Assembly (NCBI GenBank): GCA_010015655.1
Contig: ML976687.1
Coordinates: 424,810 to 488,809 of the forward strand
Source: Bimuria novae-zelandiae CBS 107.79
Taxonomy: Eukaryota > Ascomycota > Dothideomycetes > Pleosporales > Didymosphaeriaceae
Direction: 5' to 3'
DNA: 64,000 bases
Numbering within the stretch: the first letter of the stretch is position 1; each line of letters starts with the position of its first letter. A program made the position numbers and the translations under genes. The notes under the pieces are model-generated. The model was not told where the DNA came from. It saw nothing but the letters and a program-made list of their open reading frames with translations, and searched no databases. Below are positions 33,301 through 45,400 of the stretch, in pieces.

Positions 33301-33600
33301 TTAATATAGGCATTACTATTACTACTACTTTATAGATAATTATAAAGCGCCTTAGTCTGCCCGCAGTTCCCTTAGTTATTTATATAGACTCGTACTCCCT
33401 ATACAAGTGCCTTGTAAAGCTTGGGACAACTAAGGAAAAGCGCCTTATAATTAACATCATGGCACTGCGCCAGTCATACAAACGCCGCGAGATTACAGAG
33501 ATCTAATAGATTAACGGCGAAGACAACCCTGCGGACGCTTTTACGAAAGCATCACCAAACCACGCCTTAGAACAATTTATTAATAGTAATAAGGTAATAG
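30380..33600 (+). pseudogene. Copia-1 pol: protease, integrase, RT, RNase H (degraded)
   Basis: Protease motif GILLDTGAANISTVG (30486-30530) keeps its catalytic Asp. It is followed by an uninterrupted stretch with VLDAPTPFLLCLADMDRLKV (30580-30815). Integrase: KFTLKDNYYFNYKILIDVMY (about 31037-31100) and SVGKIERYHAPLHRA near 31350. RT: SYLIIQGYQDYSKEAILTQS (about 32215). The catalytic QTDDT block reads TNNT near 32645, both Asp changed to Asn. RNase H: VFVDGSFANNKDLSLQLGFI (about 33105-33165) and NPADAFTKA-like residues near 33525. Confidence 0.85.
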
Positions 33601-33712
33601 TCCAAATTAAGGGCTAGGTATAGAGACCTACAATCTCTGCCTAGCGCATTTAAGTTCAGATATTCAGTCCTTTATGTGGACAATTAATATCGAGAAAAGA
33701 AAAGACTTCCAG

Positions 33713-33916
33713 TGTTAGATTAACAACCTTAAGGCCTCTGTCGTGTTGCAAAACACTATATGTGTGGAGCGAGCCCTATATGGGACTAGCTTCCATACCC
33801 CGCGATGTACTTCAATCCTTAGTAGATAGAACGAGAGACAACAAGCATTAATCAACCCAATGTAACTCGTTATTAAGTATTTCCTTTTAGCACTAGTGCA
33901 ACAATTCCTCCCGACA
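33713..33916 (+). repeat. Copia-1 3' LTR
   Basis: 204 bp, TGTTAGATTAACAACC to CCTCCCGACA, followed by the GGTAT duplication. A purine-rich run (CGAGAAAAGAAAAGA, about 33690-33704) just upstream may be the polypurine tract. Confidence 0.9.
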
Positions 33917-34090
33917 GGTATAAAGTAAAATAGAAAGGCTACCACCTACTAACTATAGAGCCAGTTAAAAACCTCCAAAATACTAAAGCGAAGATTTAAT
34001 AGGAGTAATTTATAGAGCTATATTAAGACCCTAATATATAACTTCTTCCTGCAGGGTTTCGGCGTGGATCTAATAACCTTTATCCAGACG
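33917..34090 (+). pseudogene. Gypsy-1 pol 3' part: chromodomain continuation
   Basis: Continues the frame interrupted by Copia-1: before it ..GRG.KWY, after it KVK.KGYHLLTMEPVKNLQ. This is the W-Y-x-V-K-W-K-G-Y...E-P core of a chromodomain, with Trp codons now TAG. It ends near a polypurine tract. Chromodomains of chromoviruses steer integration to heterochromatin. Confidence 0.75.
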
Positions 34091-34094
34091 CCAT

Positions 34095-34109
34095 AAGAGA
34101 GGAGGGGGG
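34095..34109 (+). promoter_or_regulatory. Gypsy-1 polypurine tract
   Basis: AAGAGAGGAGGGGGG immediately before the 3' LTR (34113); the usual primer site for plus-strand synthesis. Confidence 0.7.
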
Positions 34110-34112
34110 TAA

Positions 34113-34327
34113 TGTAATAGGCTAAATACCTTATTGTACTATTCCTTAGTAAAACCCTTAGTGAAACCCTTAGTGCTCCTTTAGACTAAGTGGGGCCTTA
34201 GAAATCTCTTAAATCTTCTGGACAATAACAGCGCACATATAAGTTTGGCCTTACTTATAGATAGTTTACTCCTTATTGAATATAATCCTGTTACCAGGCA
34301 TCGGCAACCTTTGCGTAGCCCCTTACA
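34113..34327 (+). repeat. Gypsy-1 3' LTR
   Basis: 215 bp, TGTAATAGGCTAAATACC to GTAGCCCCTTACA, followed by CTAAC. Confidence 0.9.
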
Positions 34328-34332
34328 CTAAC

Positions 34333-35640
34333 TAGTATTTAATTACGCTCTAGCTTAACATATTTTACTCTTTAATTACTATTTAATATTTTTTAAGTAA
34401 TAATCTCTTGTGCCTTTACTTTTATTTAGGTGCTATACTACTATATTTACTTTCTTTTTTACTTTTTACGTATTATAGTAGCTTTATTAGTCTTTTTAAG
34501 CTTTTTAATCTTATTACGTATAAGCGTACTTTCGTAAACTATTACTTTAACGACCTTTTTAAGCTAATTAAGCACTGTAATTATAAAAGTAGGTAATAAG
34601 CTTTTATACTTTTAAATTTTATTATAAATTAATATTAATTAAGCCTTTAGCTTGCGCGCGTTACCTAGTATTTAGGCTTTTTATAAAGTAACTTTTAGTA
34701 GAGGTGGCGTTAGCGTATAAAGCTTAATATTAAGTTTTAATATTACTACCTTCAGGTTATATAGGACTAAGCTAGCGCCTTAAAAGCTTATATAGATATT
34801 CTCTTTTATAATAAACTACTTATAGGCTACGCAAAAGGCTAGTAGAAACTCTAGCTTTATAATATAATATAGTTACGTATTAGGCACTTAATCTAGCGAC
34901 TATACACGTGCTTTAACGGCGAAAAGTAGCTAATATTAAGTAACTATAAAAGGTGTAATAAATATAGTAGTATATAAAAAGTATAAATATTATTCTCCTT
35001 ATAAAGCTCTTAAAATTTAAGTAAGTTATAGCTCTTATAGCTATTAAGTATAAGTAGCTAACGCGCGCCTATCCTACGCTTTACTATATACTTAATAAAG
35101 TACTTTAGTTACTCTACTTTAAGCTTATTAGTAGTCTAGTTATTATTACTAATAGTAAAAGCATAGTTGCGTGGTATATTATTATCCTTATATTAGGTAA
35201 AAAAGTAATACTAGCTAGGAAAGATAACAAAGGACGGGATTACTTAACTAGTAATATTAATTTTATAAATTATTATAGTTTACTTATAATTACTTAGCTA
35301 TATTACTTTTAGCCTCCCTTATTTCTCTAAACTTATAATAATAAGCTAAGACGATATCTGTGACGATGGTGGTTTCTGCCGTGGTCTGGACACCGTTACA
35401 ACGGCGATAAAGAGTAGTTGCTGCACTGGAGGGGTAGCTACGACACTAGGAGGATAGGTGCCGTGCAGGTTAAGGACTCTACTTATACACGTAGCCTTCT
35501 TATTTCCTTTCTCCTTTAGCTTTAAGTCTTTATATATAGCGCTAATTTACTAGTCGCGAGACTATATTATTACTAGCTATTATACTACTTAAAGCTCCTC
35601 TTTTACTATAAAGTAATTAATAAATACATATCTTAATTTT
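34333..35640. other. RIP-degraded AT-rich DNA, unassigned
   Basis: TAA/TAG-saturated in all frames except a GC-richer island at about 35345-35480. On the minus strand a weak Lys/Leu-rich stretch (TPPLLKVTL.KA.ILGNARKLKA near 34715-34650) resembles the C-terminal end of CENP-B/Pogo-type transposases. I cannot support a firm call. It is interrupted at 35641 by Gypsy-2 and resumes at 42487. Confidence 0.35.
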
Positions 35641-36098
35641 TGTTAAGATCCCAAAGAGGTAGCTATTCTCTAAGGGACTAAGGTTAGTTCTCGGGCAGGA
35701 GTACTAGTAGGACAGGAAAGGGTTGTAGTAATAGCTTGCGCCTGTTACTAAGGGCGTTAGTATTAAAGGTGTGTATAGCATAATTAAATTAACAAGATTA
35801 CTTATTTAGATCTAAATAATAGATTAATAAACAGGTTAAACACGAATGCCTTAAGGGTATTCGTGTAGGTTTATATATAAGAAGGGTAAACCTTACTGTC
35901 TATCTCTCTTTCTACCGTCCCTAGATTCCAATAGATGGTCGCGCCATCCGTGGATAGTACACCTTCTATAATCTTAGCAGGATAGTATGTCTTGGCTGGA
36001 TAGTACATCACGTGACCTCGGTTACGCGACCCCGCTGAGTGTCACTTCCACTAAGGCCTGTTAGTCCTCCGCGTTCTATACATGTTTAGATCCTAATA
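35641..36098 (-). repeat. Gypsy-2 3' LTR
   Basis: 458 bp. On the plus strand TGTTAAGATCCC to AGATCCTAATA (terminal CA mutated to TA). Differences from the other LTR are mainly C/T and G/A. A purine tract, AAAAGAGGGGAGG on the minus strand (about 36099-36115), adjoins it as the polypurine tract. Confidence 0.9.
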
Positions 36099-36229
36099 TC
36101 ACCTCCCCTCTTTTAGATAGCGTCCTTGGTATCCTTATTCCGCGCCCCCTAGCTATAGATACAGTCGTCGCATATAAATACTCGCGTGAGTCGCTGTTTT
36201 CGTGTTCTAGTCTTAATGCCTTCCTAACT

Positions 36230-36850
36230 ATGCCTAAGGATCCTAAGCCCCGTAAAGCGTGCGCGCCTCGCAAAAAGACTTTAACCTAAAAGCAACGTGA
36301 TCGTATTCGCCATGTTAAAGAGAGTAGTAGAAAGATGCCTTTTTGTTACGGTTACTGCAAAAAGCTAAATATTCGTTATTTTGTGGATACTACATCTAGT
36401 CGTTATGCTAGTTGTATTACTACAAGGAGCGAATACGAATTGTTTGTTCCTAAAGAGGAGTAGGAGAAGGTAGAGGATAAGGAGCGTAAAAAATAATTAG
36501 CGTTAGCTCGTGCTAAAGAAGAAGCGTTACGCAGTTAATAAAAACTTACTTACTATAAGCGTAAGTTATTAGAGATTAAGAGTTATAAGAGGTTATTTGC
36601 GCGTTAGGATAGGAAGTTGCTAGACGCCTAGGATAAGGTGTAAGAGACAGAGAGCTCGAGTGCAGATGCTCTATTCCAAAACAATTTCTTCGCTAATCCA
36701 GGCTAGTTACAGGCTAATAATCCCTTTCTTAATCTATTAATAGATCTTCTTCTTAACGAATTTTTATCAGGTTCTCCTCTAATCGTTCCTAATTCCTTCT
36801 TGTGGTCTGACAATAGTATTATGCTAACATTTAGTAATAGTTATTAAGGT
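36230..36850 (+). pseudogene. Antisense reading frame inside Gypsy-2 (unknown protein)
   Basis: ATG at 36230 (MPKDPKPRKACAPRKKTLT). The frame runs about 205 codons to TAA near 36847. It is interrupted only by TAA/TAG, each readable as a mutated CAA/CAG. Visible features: a basic N-terminus, a Cys-containing block (KMPFCYGYCKKLNIRYFVD, then SSRYASCITTRSEYE) that may be a decayed zinc-binding motif. Next is a long charged, coiled-coil-like middle (ALARAKEEAL.., YYKRKLLEIKSYKRLFA). The C-terminus is Asn/Leu/Phe-rich (NNPFLNLLIDLLLNEF). It runs opposite to gag-pol and its 3' end just meets the chromodomain. I do not recognise a family. Whether it was ever expressed is unknown. Confidence 0.5.
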
Positions 36851-39800
36851 TTACTTCTAGTTCCTATGTATCTTCTAAGTGTAGATATCCTTTCTACTTA
36901 ATTAAGTAGGTTCGTGGCTAATCCGTGTATCGTAGTATCTTCTTAACTTCGAATTCGGTTTCTTCCTCTGGCTAGTGATAGAAGGTGGTTTCGACTAGTG
37001 TCTCTAGGTCCGCTGGTTCGAGTTAGTCTATATAGAATACTAGGTGTATCTTTGCGTCTGGCGATAGTTCTAATTAGTAGTTAACTAGTGATATTTGTTC
37101 GGAAAAAAAAAAAAGGCCTAACTTTAACATAATCTAGTTTCTTGTGCTTTTTCTTCTAGGTTCGAAGATTTTTCGTAAGTAGATATACTTTATCCCCCTT
37201 CTTTAGCTAAGGTGCCGTTTTTCTTTTTTAGTTCGTGTAGGAAATGCTTTACTATTAAGCTTTCTCGAGGTTCTCTTGGAGTTATTAATGTATTTCTTTT
37301 ATTTTTATAGCCGTGTTAATGGCTTCTTCCGCTCTAATAGCAGTAGGAAATATCTAATTAAAGAGATATAAATGTCTTCCGTAGTTTGCATAGAACGGTG
37401 TATATCTAGTTACTACTAATATCTTGTTGTTGTATGCTAATTATGCTATTAGTAATAGGGAAATCTAGTTATTCTTCTAGTTGTTGCAGTAGATGCGTAG
37501 GTACGTTTCTATTATTTAATTCGTACGTTCTGTTTATCCGTCCGTCTGTGAGTAGTAGGCTGTTGATAGTTTTCGTTTCGTTCCAATAAGTACCATGAGT
37601 GTTGTCCAGTAGTTCGAAGTAAAGAGTTTGTCTCTATCGCTGATAATTGTCTCCGGGATGCTATGATGTCGTATAAGTCGATCTAGGATAAGGAACGCTA
37701 GTTCTATTACTATTATTACCTTTTTACATAGTAGTAATTCCACATATTTAGTGAATCTACACACGATTACCAGTATTGCGTCGTAACTTACTCCGTTTAT
37801 GGGATCCTTTGACTTTGGTAATCCTGTAACAAAGTCTATTACGATGTCTTCCCATGGTGCTGTGGGTATCTAGATGGCTTGCATTTCTCTATACTTAGGA
37901 TGTGTTGCGTGTTTATTGCGCTGGTAATCTACGCATTTGCGTATGTAGGTTATTACTACTTTCTTAATTCCTTTAAAGCTGTAGTTCCTTTGGATTAGCT
38001 CTATTGTTTTTCTAATTCCAGGGTGTCTATACGCAGGGTCGTCGTGGTATTATCGTATAACCTCTATCTATTGTTCCTTTAGTACTTCCCGTATAAGTAT
38101 AAGGAGTTGATTAAGTTCTGCTGTTAGTTCTAAGGAACTGTCGGGATTTTTCTTTAGTATTACAGAGTAGGTTTTAACCTTTTCTCTATTATTATTTATT
38201 CTACTAAGAGCGTCTGCTCGTCCGTTTTCCTTGCCTAGGGTGTACATAATTTTAAATTTATATTATCCTAGTGTTTCTTACTATCTTCCTTGTCGTTGGT
38301 TTAGTTCTTTCGTGGTTGTAAAACGTGTGAGGTTTTTGTAGTCTATAAAGATCGTAAGTTCTAAGCAACTATATGCATAGATCCTCTAGTGTTTAATAGC
38401 TTTTATAATTGCGAGTAGTTCTTTGTCGTGTACTTTGTATCGTGATTCTTTGGGTGTAAACTTGTGTGCGTAGTATGCAATTAGGTGCTATTTACCATTC
38501 TTTTCTTATTTCGCGCATGCTCCGACTGCTAAGTCGCTTGCGTCTGTTTCGATACGCAGGGGTTTGTTGTCCTAGAAGTGTATAAGGACTAGTAGCGTAA
38601 TACATACTTTCTATAGCGTTTAGAATGCTTGCTTGCATTCTTTTATCTAATCAAAAGGTTTGTCTTTCTTTATAAGGTTCGTAAGTGGTAGCGTAATTCT
38701 GGAGTAGTCTATAATAAACTGTCTATTAAATCTAGTAAATCTAAGGAAGGCTCGTACTTCCTTAAGGTTAGTAGGTAATTTCTACTTCTTTACTTCCTTA
38801 ATCTTCGAAGGGCTTACTTAAATACCTTCGGTATTAATAACATGTCCTAGAAACTCTAATTCTGTGACATAGAATTTATATTTCTTAAGTTTTAATTATA
38901 GGTTGGCGCTGTCTAGTGCTCGTAGTACTATTTATACGTGTTATACATAATCCTTCTCTTGTTTAGAGAATATTAGAATGTCGTCGAGGTAGGCAACTAC
39001 AAATATATTAAGGTAGTTCCTTAGTACGTTATTAATTATTGCTTAGAACGTTGCTGGTGCGTTCGTGAGTCTAAAAGGCATAACTTGGTACTTAAACAGT
39101 CCGTATCTAGTTTAAAAGGCTGTCTTCCACTCGTCACCTGCTGCTATTTATATAAGGTGGTATCTATCTTATAGGTCGAATTGTGTGAATATCTTAGCTC
39201 GTCCTAGCCTGTCTCGAGATTCTTGTATGTTTGGTAGTAGGTATCTATTCTTAATCGTCATGTTATTTAGCCTTCTATAGTTAATGTATAGACGTTGTGT
39301 TCCATCCTTCTTTACAACAAATATTAGGGGTAATACTACTAATAATTCTAACTTGCGTATCTATTGCCTCTTAAGGGCTTTCTTTAGGAATTCGCGTGTC
39401 TATTAGAGTTCTTTTACGCTTTATCTATATAGTGGTCCGAAGGGTGGCGTCTTTCCCTCTTTAAGAATAATGCGATAATCTTAGTGTATATACTTAGAAA
39501 GGGCGTTAGCTCCTTTCTCTTCTCAAAATAAATAACTCTATTCCTTATATTCGTTAGGGATATTAAGAGGTATGCTGTTCTCTTCGTACTTACGCTTTAT
39601 AACCTAGTAGTTCCTACTAGCGTCTACTAAGTTAGTTTCGTGTTTATTAACTTCTAGTCGCGAGACTATATTATTAATAGCTCTCTTATCTACCATCATG
39701 CTCTATTAATGCGTAGGCTTTACTTATAATGCATAGTTACAGCGCTTAAAGGATAGCTCTTTCTTTTCCTAGTTAACTATAGGGTTATACTTCCTTAACT

Positions 39801-40060
39801 AGGGTAATCTTAAAATCACGTCGTAATTAGCTTCTTTAATAATGTTAAAAGTAATTAATTCCTGGTGTCCATAGATCGTAAGGGTGGTTTTGACCTTGTA
39901 TTTAATAGTTGCTTTGCCGGGCATCAGTTGTCCATTCGCGACATAGATAGCATAGGGTATGGCCTTCTTACGCTTATAGAGTCCCGCTCTATTAAGTGCT
40001 TTTCTCGACACATAGCTTTCCTGTGCTCCTGAGTCCAGCATGGCTTTTATCCATGTTTCT
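36820..40060 (-). pseudogene. Gypsy-2 pol: protease, RT, RNase H, integrase, chromodomain (degraded)
   Basis: Protease with MLDSGAQESYVSRKALNRAG (40041-39980) and ANYDVILRLP; intact for about 80 codons. RT near 39440-38650, with the catalytic YLDDILI intact near 39000-38975. RNase H about 38560-38200. Integrase: core MCRFTKYVELLLCKKVIIVI (37764-37705) and ISDRDKLFTSNYWTTL with AYYSQTDG (37660-37534). Chromodomain near 36990-36820: EFEVKKILRYTD, YLIK.KGYLHLEDT.ELEVN, with Trp codons now stops. Many TAA/TAG elsewhere. Confidence 0.85.
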
Positions 40061-40699
40061 TTAAGCTATATTGGTAGCTTAATTAATGCCTAACTGTTCG
40101 TGGCATTTAGTTCCTTAAAGGCGTTTTCTCGCCTAAGCCTAGGTCTAAAAAAGACATTTTCTTCGTGACTAGCTCTATAGGTTTAAGGTGTCCTTTCTTC
40201 TTTTTTCCTTAAGGCTACTACTAGGCCTTTTCTAGAATAGCTTCACCGTCTTCTTCCTTTGTTACTGTTTTAATCCTAAGGGTTATAGTCCCTTTTAGTA
40301 CGCGATTAAACCTATGCTTTTCTTTTTACTCCCTATGTTCCTTATAGTTAGGGTGTAAGCATGTTTGCCATTTATCTAACGCGCATTTTCTATTAACTAG
40401 TAGCAATAGTGCTTAGTTTAGTGCTTAGTTAAGGTGTAAAAAGTATCGCGTTTCACGTTTATCCTAGAGGTGAATGTCGCAATAGTCGATAGGGCAGTTA
40501 AACCACTCCTATCTATATTATTAGTATGTTCGGGGAAAGTAGCTGTATTCCTTAGCTTAGTAATAAAGGGTACATTAATCTTCTTTATAGAGGGTCTATC
40601 GTATAGTCTCGTGCATAGGGTTGCGGTGGTCTAGGTCGTACTATAGTTTATAGTTCGGGTTTTTATTTAGGTACTTCTTTTTAGGGTCTTCGTGGGCAT

Positions 40700-41981
40700 A
40701 GCAATAGTCTGCTATTTCACGTGCTGTCTTGCTAACTAGATTAGGTTAGTAGGCGTGGTGAAATGTGACTATATAGTCTTGTTATTTTATTACTATAAAC
40801 CCGAAGTCTCCTTCCCTTAGTTAGTATCTTTCTAAAAAGTCGAAAACATTCGTCGTCTTGCTAGTAACAGGTTTGCTCTAGCTAGGGTAAGGTATAGGAG
40901 ATCGAGGTGTTAGCTCCTTCTCTTTTTTATCTAAACCTTTATATGCATCCTCGTAGAGTTATAAGTTAGGTAACTCTAATCGTTCTAATTCTTCGTCGTG
41001 GATGTTAACTTATTTAATGGCGTTTATTACTTGCTATTCTTCGTCGGTTATTTCTTTGTTAATAGTTAGTACGTTTAGTTGCCTAGTGATCTTGTTCTTA
41101 GATCTGCAGTTCCTGGCTATGTGGCCCGGTTTACTATATATAAAACATTTACGCGTCTCAGTCCCCTATCGTTAGGTTCTATCTAAGATACGTTAGTTAG
41201 GCTTTTAGAAGCCTGTAACCTTTCCTGTTCCCTTTTCCAGGTTATTAAACTAGACATCTTCTATTAGTTAGGGTCCGTAATAGTTGCGTTACTAGCGTCA
41301 AGGTGTTTTCGGCGGCGCCCTATAGACTACAGGTGCCTATTATCTAAAACTAACGTTCCTCAGGTTCTTGTGTAGCTCTTCTTGCAAGGCAAACTATTCC
41401 CTATTAATACGGATAGTCTCTTTATACAGTTCTTCTAGGGTCTCTACCTTTATACTACTACGTAGTAGTTCCTCGCGCACGTTGCGTTTAAGTCCTTATT
41501 TATATATTATTTTAAGAGATTTATCCTCCTAGTTAAGTTACACGGCGTACTTGCGGAATTTAGCTACATACTTGGCTATAGATTATTGCTATTAGATTGT
41601 CTGGATCGCACGCTTAGCGATAGCGGTTTTATTAGTAATTTTAAATATCTATTAGAGGCATTTTTTAAAGTTGGCGTAGTCCTTAATAATATCGATAGCA
41701 TCTTTATTGCTGTTAATATAGTCTTCATCCTCGTTGTCGTAATCTATGTCTAGGTATTTAACTAGGTAAGGATAAATCTATTCTTCAGCGCTTCCTTGCA
41801 TATAGGTCGCTGCGAAGATAACCTTCTTTTTATCTTTAAAATCTTAGTTTTAGTTACAGAAGTAGAGGTCTAGTTGCAATAGCCAGGTGTCAAGAAGGGT
41901 ATAATTGCTATTATACAAGTCGGGTTTATGTGTCTTATTCTTGCCATCCCCTATAGGGGTGACATGGTTGTCCGAAGCCAT
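40700..41981 (-). pseudogene. Gypsy-2 gag (degraded)
   Basis: ATG at 41981: MASDNHVTPIGDGKNKTHKP, then LYNSNYTLLDTWLLQLDLYF, typical of a fungal gag N-terminus. The knuckle at about 41155-41100 reads CFIYSKPGHIARNC, a CX2CX4HX4C with the second Cys changed to Tyr. Gag and pol appear to share one frame. The boundary at 40700 is arbitrary. Confidence 0.75.
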
Positions 41982-42028
41982 GGAAGAGTTAGGGGTCCTG
42001 TTAGTACTTATGTTAAGGGTGTTTAAGA

Positions 42029-42486
42029 TGTTAAGATCCCAAAGAGGTAGCTATTCTCTAAGGGGCTAAGGTTGGTTCTCGGGCAGGAGTACTAGTAGGA
42101 CGGGAAAAGGTTATAGTGATAGCTTACGCCTATTACTAAGGGCGTTAGTATTAAAGGTGTGTATAGCATAATTAAATTAACAAGGTTGCTTATTCAGATC
42201 CAAACAATAGATTAATAAACAGGTTAAACACGAATGCCTTAAGGGTATTCGTGTGGGTTTATATATAAGAGGGGTAAACCTTACCGTCTATCTCTCTTTC
42301 TACTGTCCCTAGATTCCGATGGATGGTCGCGCCATCCGTGGATGGTACACCTTCTACAATCTTGGCAGGATGGTATGTCTTGGCTGGATGGTATATCACG
42401 TGACCTCGGTAACGCGACCCCGCCGAGTGTTACTTCCACTGAGGCCCGTTGGTCCTCCGCGTTCCATACATGTTCAGATCCTAACA
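42029..42486 (-). repeat. Gypsy-2 5' LTR
   Basis: 458 bp, plus-strand ends TGTTAAGATCCC and CAGATCCTAACA, followed by ATTTT. Less mutated than the 3' copy. Confidence 0.9.
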
Positions 42487-42489
42487 ATT

Positions 42490-45400
42490 TTTAACTATTC
42501 TTATAAGAGCACAGGCCTATAAGAGCGTAAGTATAAGCTCTTTTATAAGCTACTAGTTAGCACGATTAAACCCGCTACTAGTAGAGAAAGATAATAAAAT
42601 AGAAATACTATTTACTTTTATATTAATTAAAGTTATTTAAGAGAACGCATACGAACTATTACTTAAAGCTATTAAAATAATAAGTTAACTAGTAATAGAT
42701 AAGCTTCGCGCCCTAGTCTAGTTTTTATAAGCTAAGTTAACTATAGTACGAGCTAGTTAGACAGCTATATAAAATAATTAAGATAATAAGATAACGTAGT
42801 AATAGTAAGAGCCTACGCTAGTAGATAGCGCTTTTAGCCTAGACACATTTAAGCCATTAGGCATATCTATAGTAAAAGGCTTTTAAGCCTATTAGTATTA
42901 ATCTTGCGCAACGTAGCTACCTATATAATAATAAAGCTAAAAAACGTAAAGCTAACCCTTTTAAGTACTTAGATAATTAACGTAATATTTAATTTAAGGA
43001 CTAGATTACTAGGATAGAAAATAAATATAAAGAAAACGTAAATATCTAGCGTACTAAGAAGAGCTAGATAACGTACTTAGTTAGTTATTTAAAAGGTTTA
43101 GTATATAGATTAATTTCTACTTAATAGTTATCTAAGACTAATCTATTTAAAAGTCTAGCTAAGATAATTCAATACCTTAATGCTGCCTTTAGAGATATAT
43201 ACTACGCTAGTAAAGCCTAAGCTACCTTAATAAAATTAAAGTATAACTTAGGACCTAATTTTAATATTATTACCTTTATTAACACATTTAACTAGCTTAT
43301 AAAATAGGCTAGCTAGGCACGCGGAGAGCTAAAGGCTATTCTATAGGAGTACCTATCGCCTAATATAGATATAAGTCTAATAAGTCTTACGCGTGACTCT
43401 AGCGTTAGCTATAAAGTCTTCTGCCGCAAGGTGACAGATACGGCCTATGCTAAACAATGTGCCTACAAGAAACAAGTGGCTAACCGCGATGCAGGCCTTC
43501 TACTAAATAAAATTAAAGGTGGTTACCCTGTAAAGATATCCGAACGAACTAACTAGAGGGCTAGGGGCAACTCTGGTGGGACAGACTGTACGTCTACTAA
43601 TAAATCAACGACGTAACTGTCTCTGGCAGAGCGCAAGACTTATCTGCTTATGGGTACCTGCTTCTAGTACGGAGAACAAGGCTATATTATAGCTAAATAT
43701 TTAAAAAAGATAACCTATAACACTATAGTAGTTATAAAAGGACTAGAAGCTAATTCTACTTCTAATTTAAAAAATAAGTAAAACTATTAAAAGGCTTTTT
43801 AATAGTTAAACTAGGATCCGTAGGGCGTAGTAATAAGAAATATAAATATAAAATCTTTAGCTATTTAGCTAAAATTGGAGTAAATAGCACCTACTTTTCT
43901 ATTATATTACTATTAGATACTAAAGTAATAGTAGCATTAATTATTAATAAGTAAGTTACTACTTAAGCGTAGAAATAACTAGGTACTTATATTATAAAAA
44001 TAAGTAAACTCTTAGTCCTTAAGGACTATTAAGAAGTTAAAAAGGGTTAAGTAGAAATAAAAATAGTAGTATTTTTTAAGATTAATAGACGTCTTTTCCT
44101 AGATTCGGAGTTCTGGATTATTAAGTCCATACATAAGGTTTTTATAGGGATAAGTTAGTTACGCAGCTAACGCCTCTATTTAGACTATAAAAAGATAAAT
44201 CTAGTCTAGCTAGATAATAAACTAGCACTAGCTAGGTTTATTTAAATAATTAAATTACCGTCCTGCACCCTTAATTATAGCTAAATTAACTTTAATTATT
44301 AGGCTAATGCCTATTAACAGGACAAGCTAGTAGATCGCTCTTATTAGTAGTACTATATTCTAAGCTAATAATAGAAAGATCCTATTGTAAAGGAGATACT
44401 TACTAAATAACAGGCGCTAGTTATAGCAGGACTAGAGACTAGAGAGAAAGCTAATATTACTTTTAGCACTAATAATAATTATTTCTAATAGCATAAATAG
44501 CTAGCTAGCAAATTAAATTAAGAAAAGAAGGAATAGAGGATAAAGAATCTTATTTAGTACTTTTAAGACTTTATTAATAATATACTAAAACTAGTCTTAG
44601 CAATAGTCCCTAAGCCACTTAATTAGATAGTCCTAACTAATAGAGGGGAGCGACGGGCCCTAGTATATAAAATCTACTAGGTAGAGAAGGGTTTTGCATA
44701 ATAGAAACAAACCGCTTACCTTATGCCTATAGAAGCTATCCTATTAGAGCTAGACAACTAAGAATATAAGACTAAATAGATACACCTTACTAACGTATAA
44801 TAAGCTTAAAAGACCTATAATGGTAAAATAATTTTTTTCCCTAAAGAGGAGGATCCTAAATATATTAATACTATAAGAAGGATAATCCTAAAGCTAATTA
44901 TACATCTAAAGGGTTTCTTCTCTAAAAAGAAAGCGAATACTCTACTAGCCTACTATTTAGGTAAGGACGTAGTACTAGAGCTCGAGAAGCCTCTATTAGC
45001 TATAGGTCCGCTAACCTATCGCACACTAGTATAATATCTTCTACTAGAAAAGGAGACTATTGACAAACTTTTTAAGATTAACTTTATTAAATTATACTAT
45101 AAACCTTACGCAGCCCCTGTCCTATTCACCTTAAAACTATACTTAAAAAACTAGTAATTCTATATTAACTATTACTAGATAAATATTTATTTTAAAAGTT
45201 GTATTTTACTCGCACTATAGATAGCGGGTATAATCTTTAACTATCGCAACGCACGACTATTTACTAAAATTAATATAATATAGGCTTTCTACTAGCTATA
45301 ACTAAAAGTAGACTCCTATTATCTAATAGCATTCTAGACTAGGTTTAGTACTTTTTAGTAGAAAGTACTACCCTTTAGACTAAAAGTAGGCCCTACATAG

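Larger units (their letters stand above)
27782..33916 (+). mobile_element. Copia-1: Ty1/copia element nested in Gypsy-1
   Basis: Two 204-bp LTRs and 5-bp duplications GGTAT (27777-27781 and 33917-33921). 6135 bp. Domain order gag, protease, integrase, RT, RNase H places it in Ty1/copia. It splits the chromodomain codons of Gypsy-1 and so is younger than Gypsy-1. Confidence 0.9.
22447..34327 (+). mobile_element. Gypsy-1: Ty3/gypsy chromovirus containing Copia-1
   Basis: Two 215-bp LTRs (22447-22661 and 34113-34327) and matching 5-bp duplications CTAAC (22442-22446 and 34328-34332) delimit it. Removing Copia-1 and one duplication leaves about 5.7 kb. Order: leader with 55-bp tandem repeats, gag, protease, reverse transcriptase, RNase H, integrase, chromodomain, polypurine tract. 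Order RT before integrase identifies Ty3/gypsy. Confidence 0.9.
35641..42486 (-). mobile_element. Gypsy-2: Ty3/gypsy chromovirus, minus strand, with an antisense ORF
   Basis: Two 458-bp LTRs (35641-36098 and 42029-42486), 5-bp duplications ATTTT (35636-35640 and 42487-42491). 6846 bp. gag and pol read on the minus strand, so 42029-42486 is the 5' LTR. Ends in a chromodomain. An extra reading frame of opposite polarity sits between the chromodomain and the 3' LTR. Confidence 0.9.

Noticed and set aside
36076..36273. 65-codon minus-strand open frame at the Gypsy-2 3' LTR edge
   Set aside because: It straddles the LTR boundary and the start of the opposite antisense frame; no motif, not conserved in the other LTR context.
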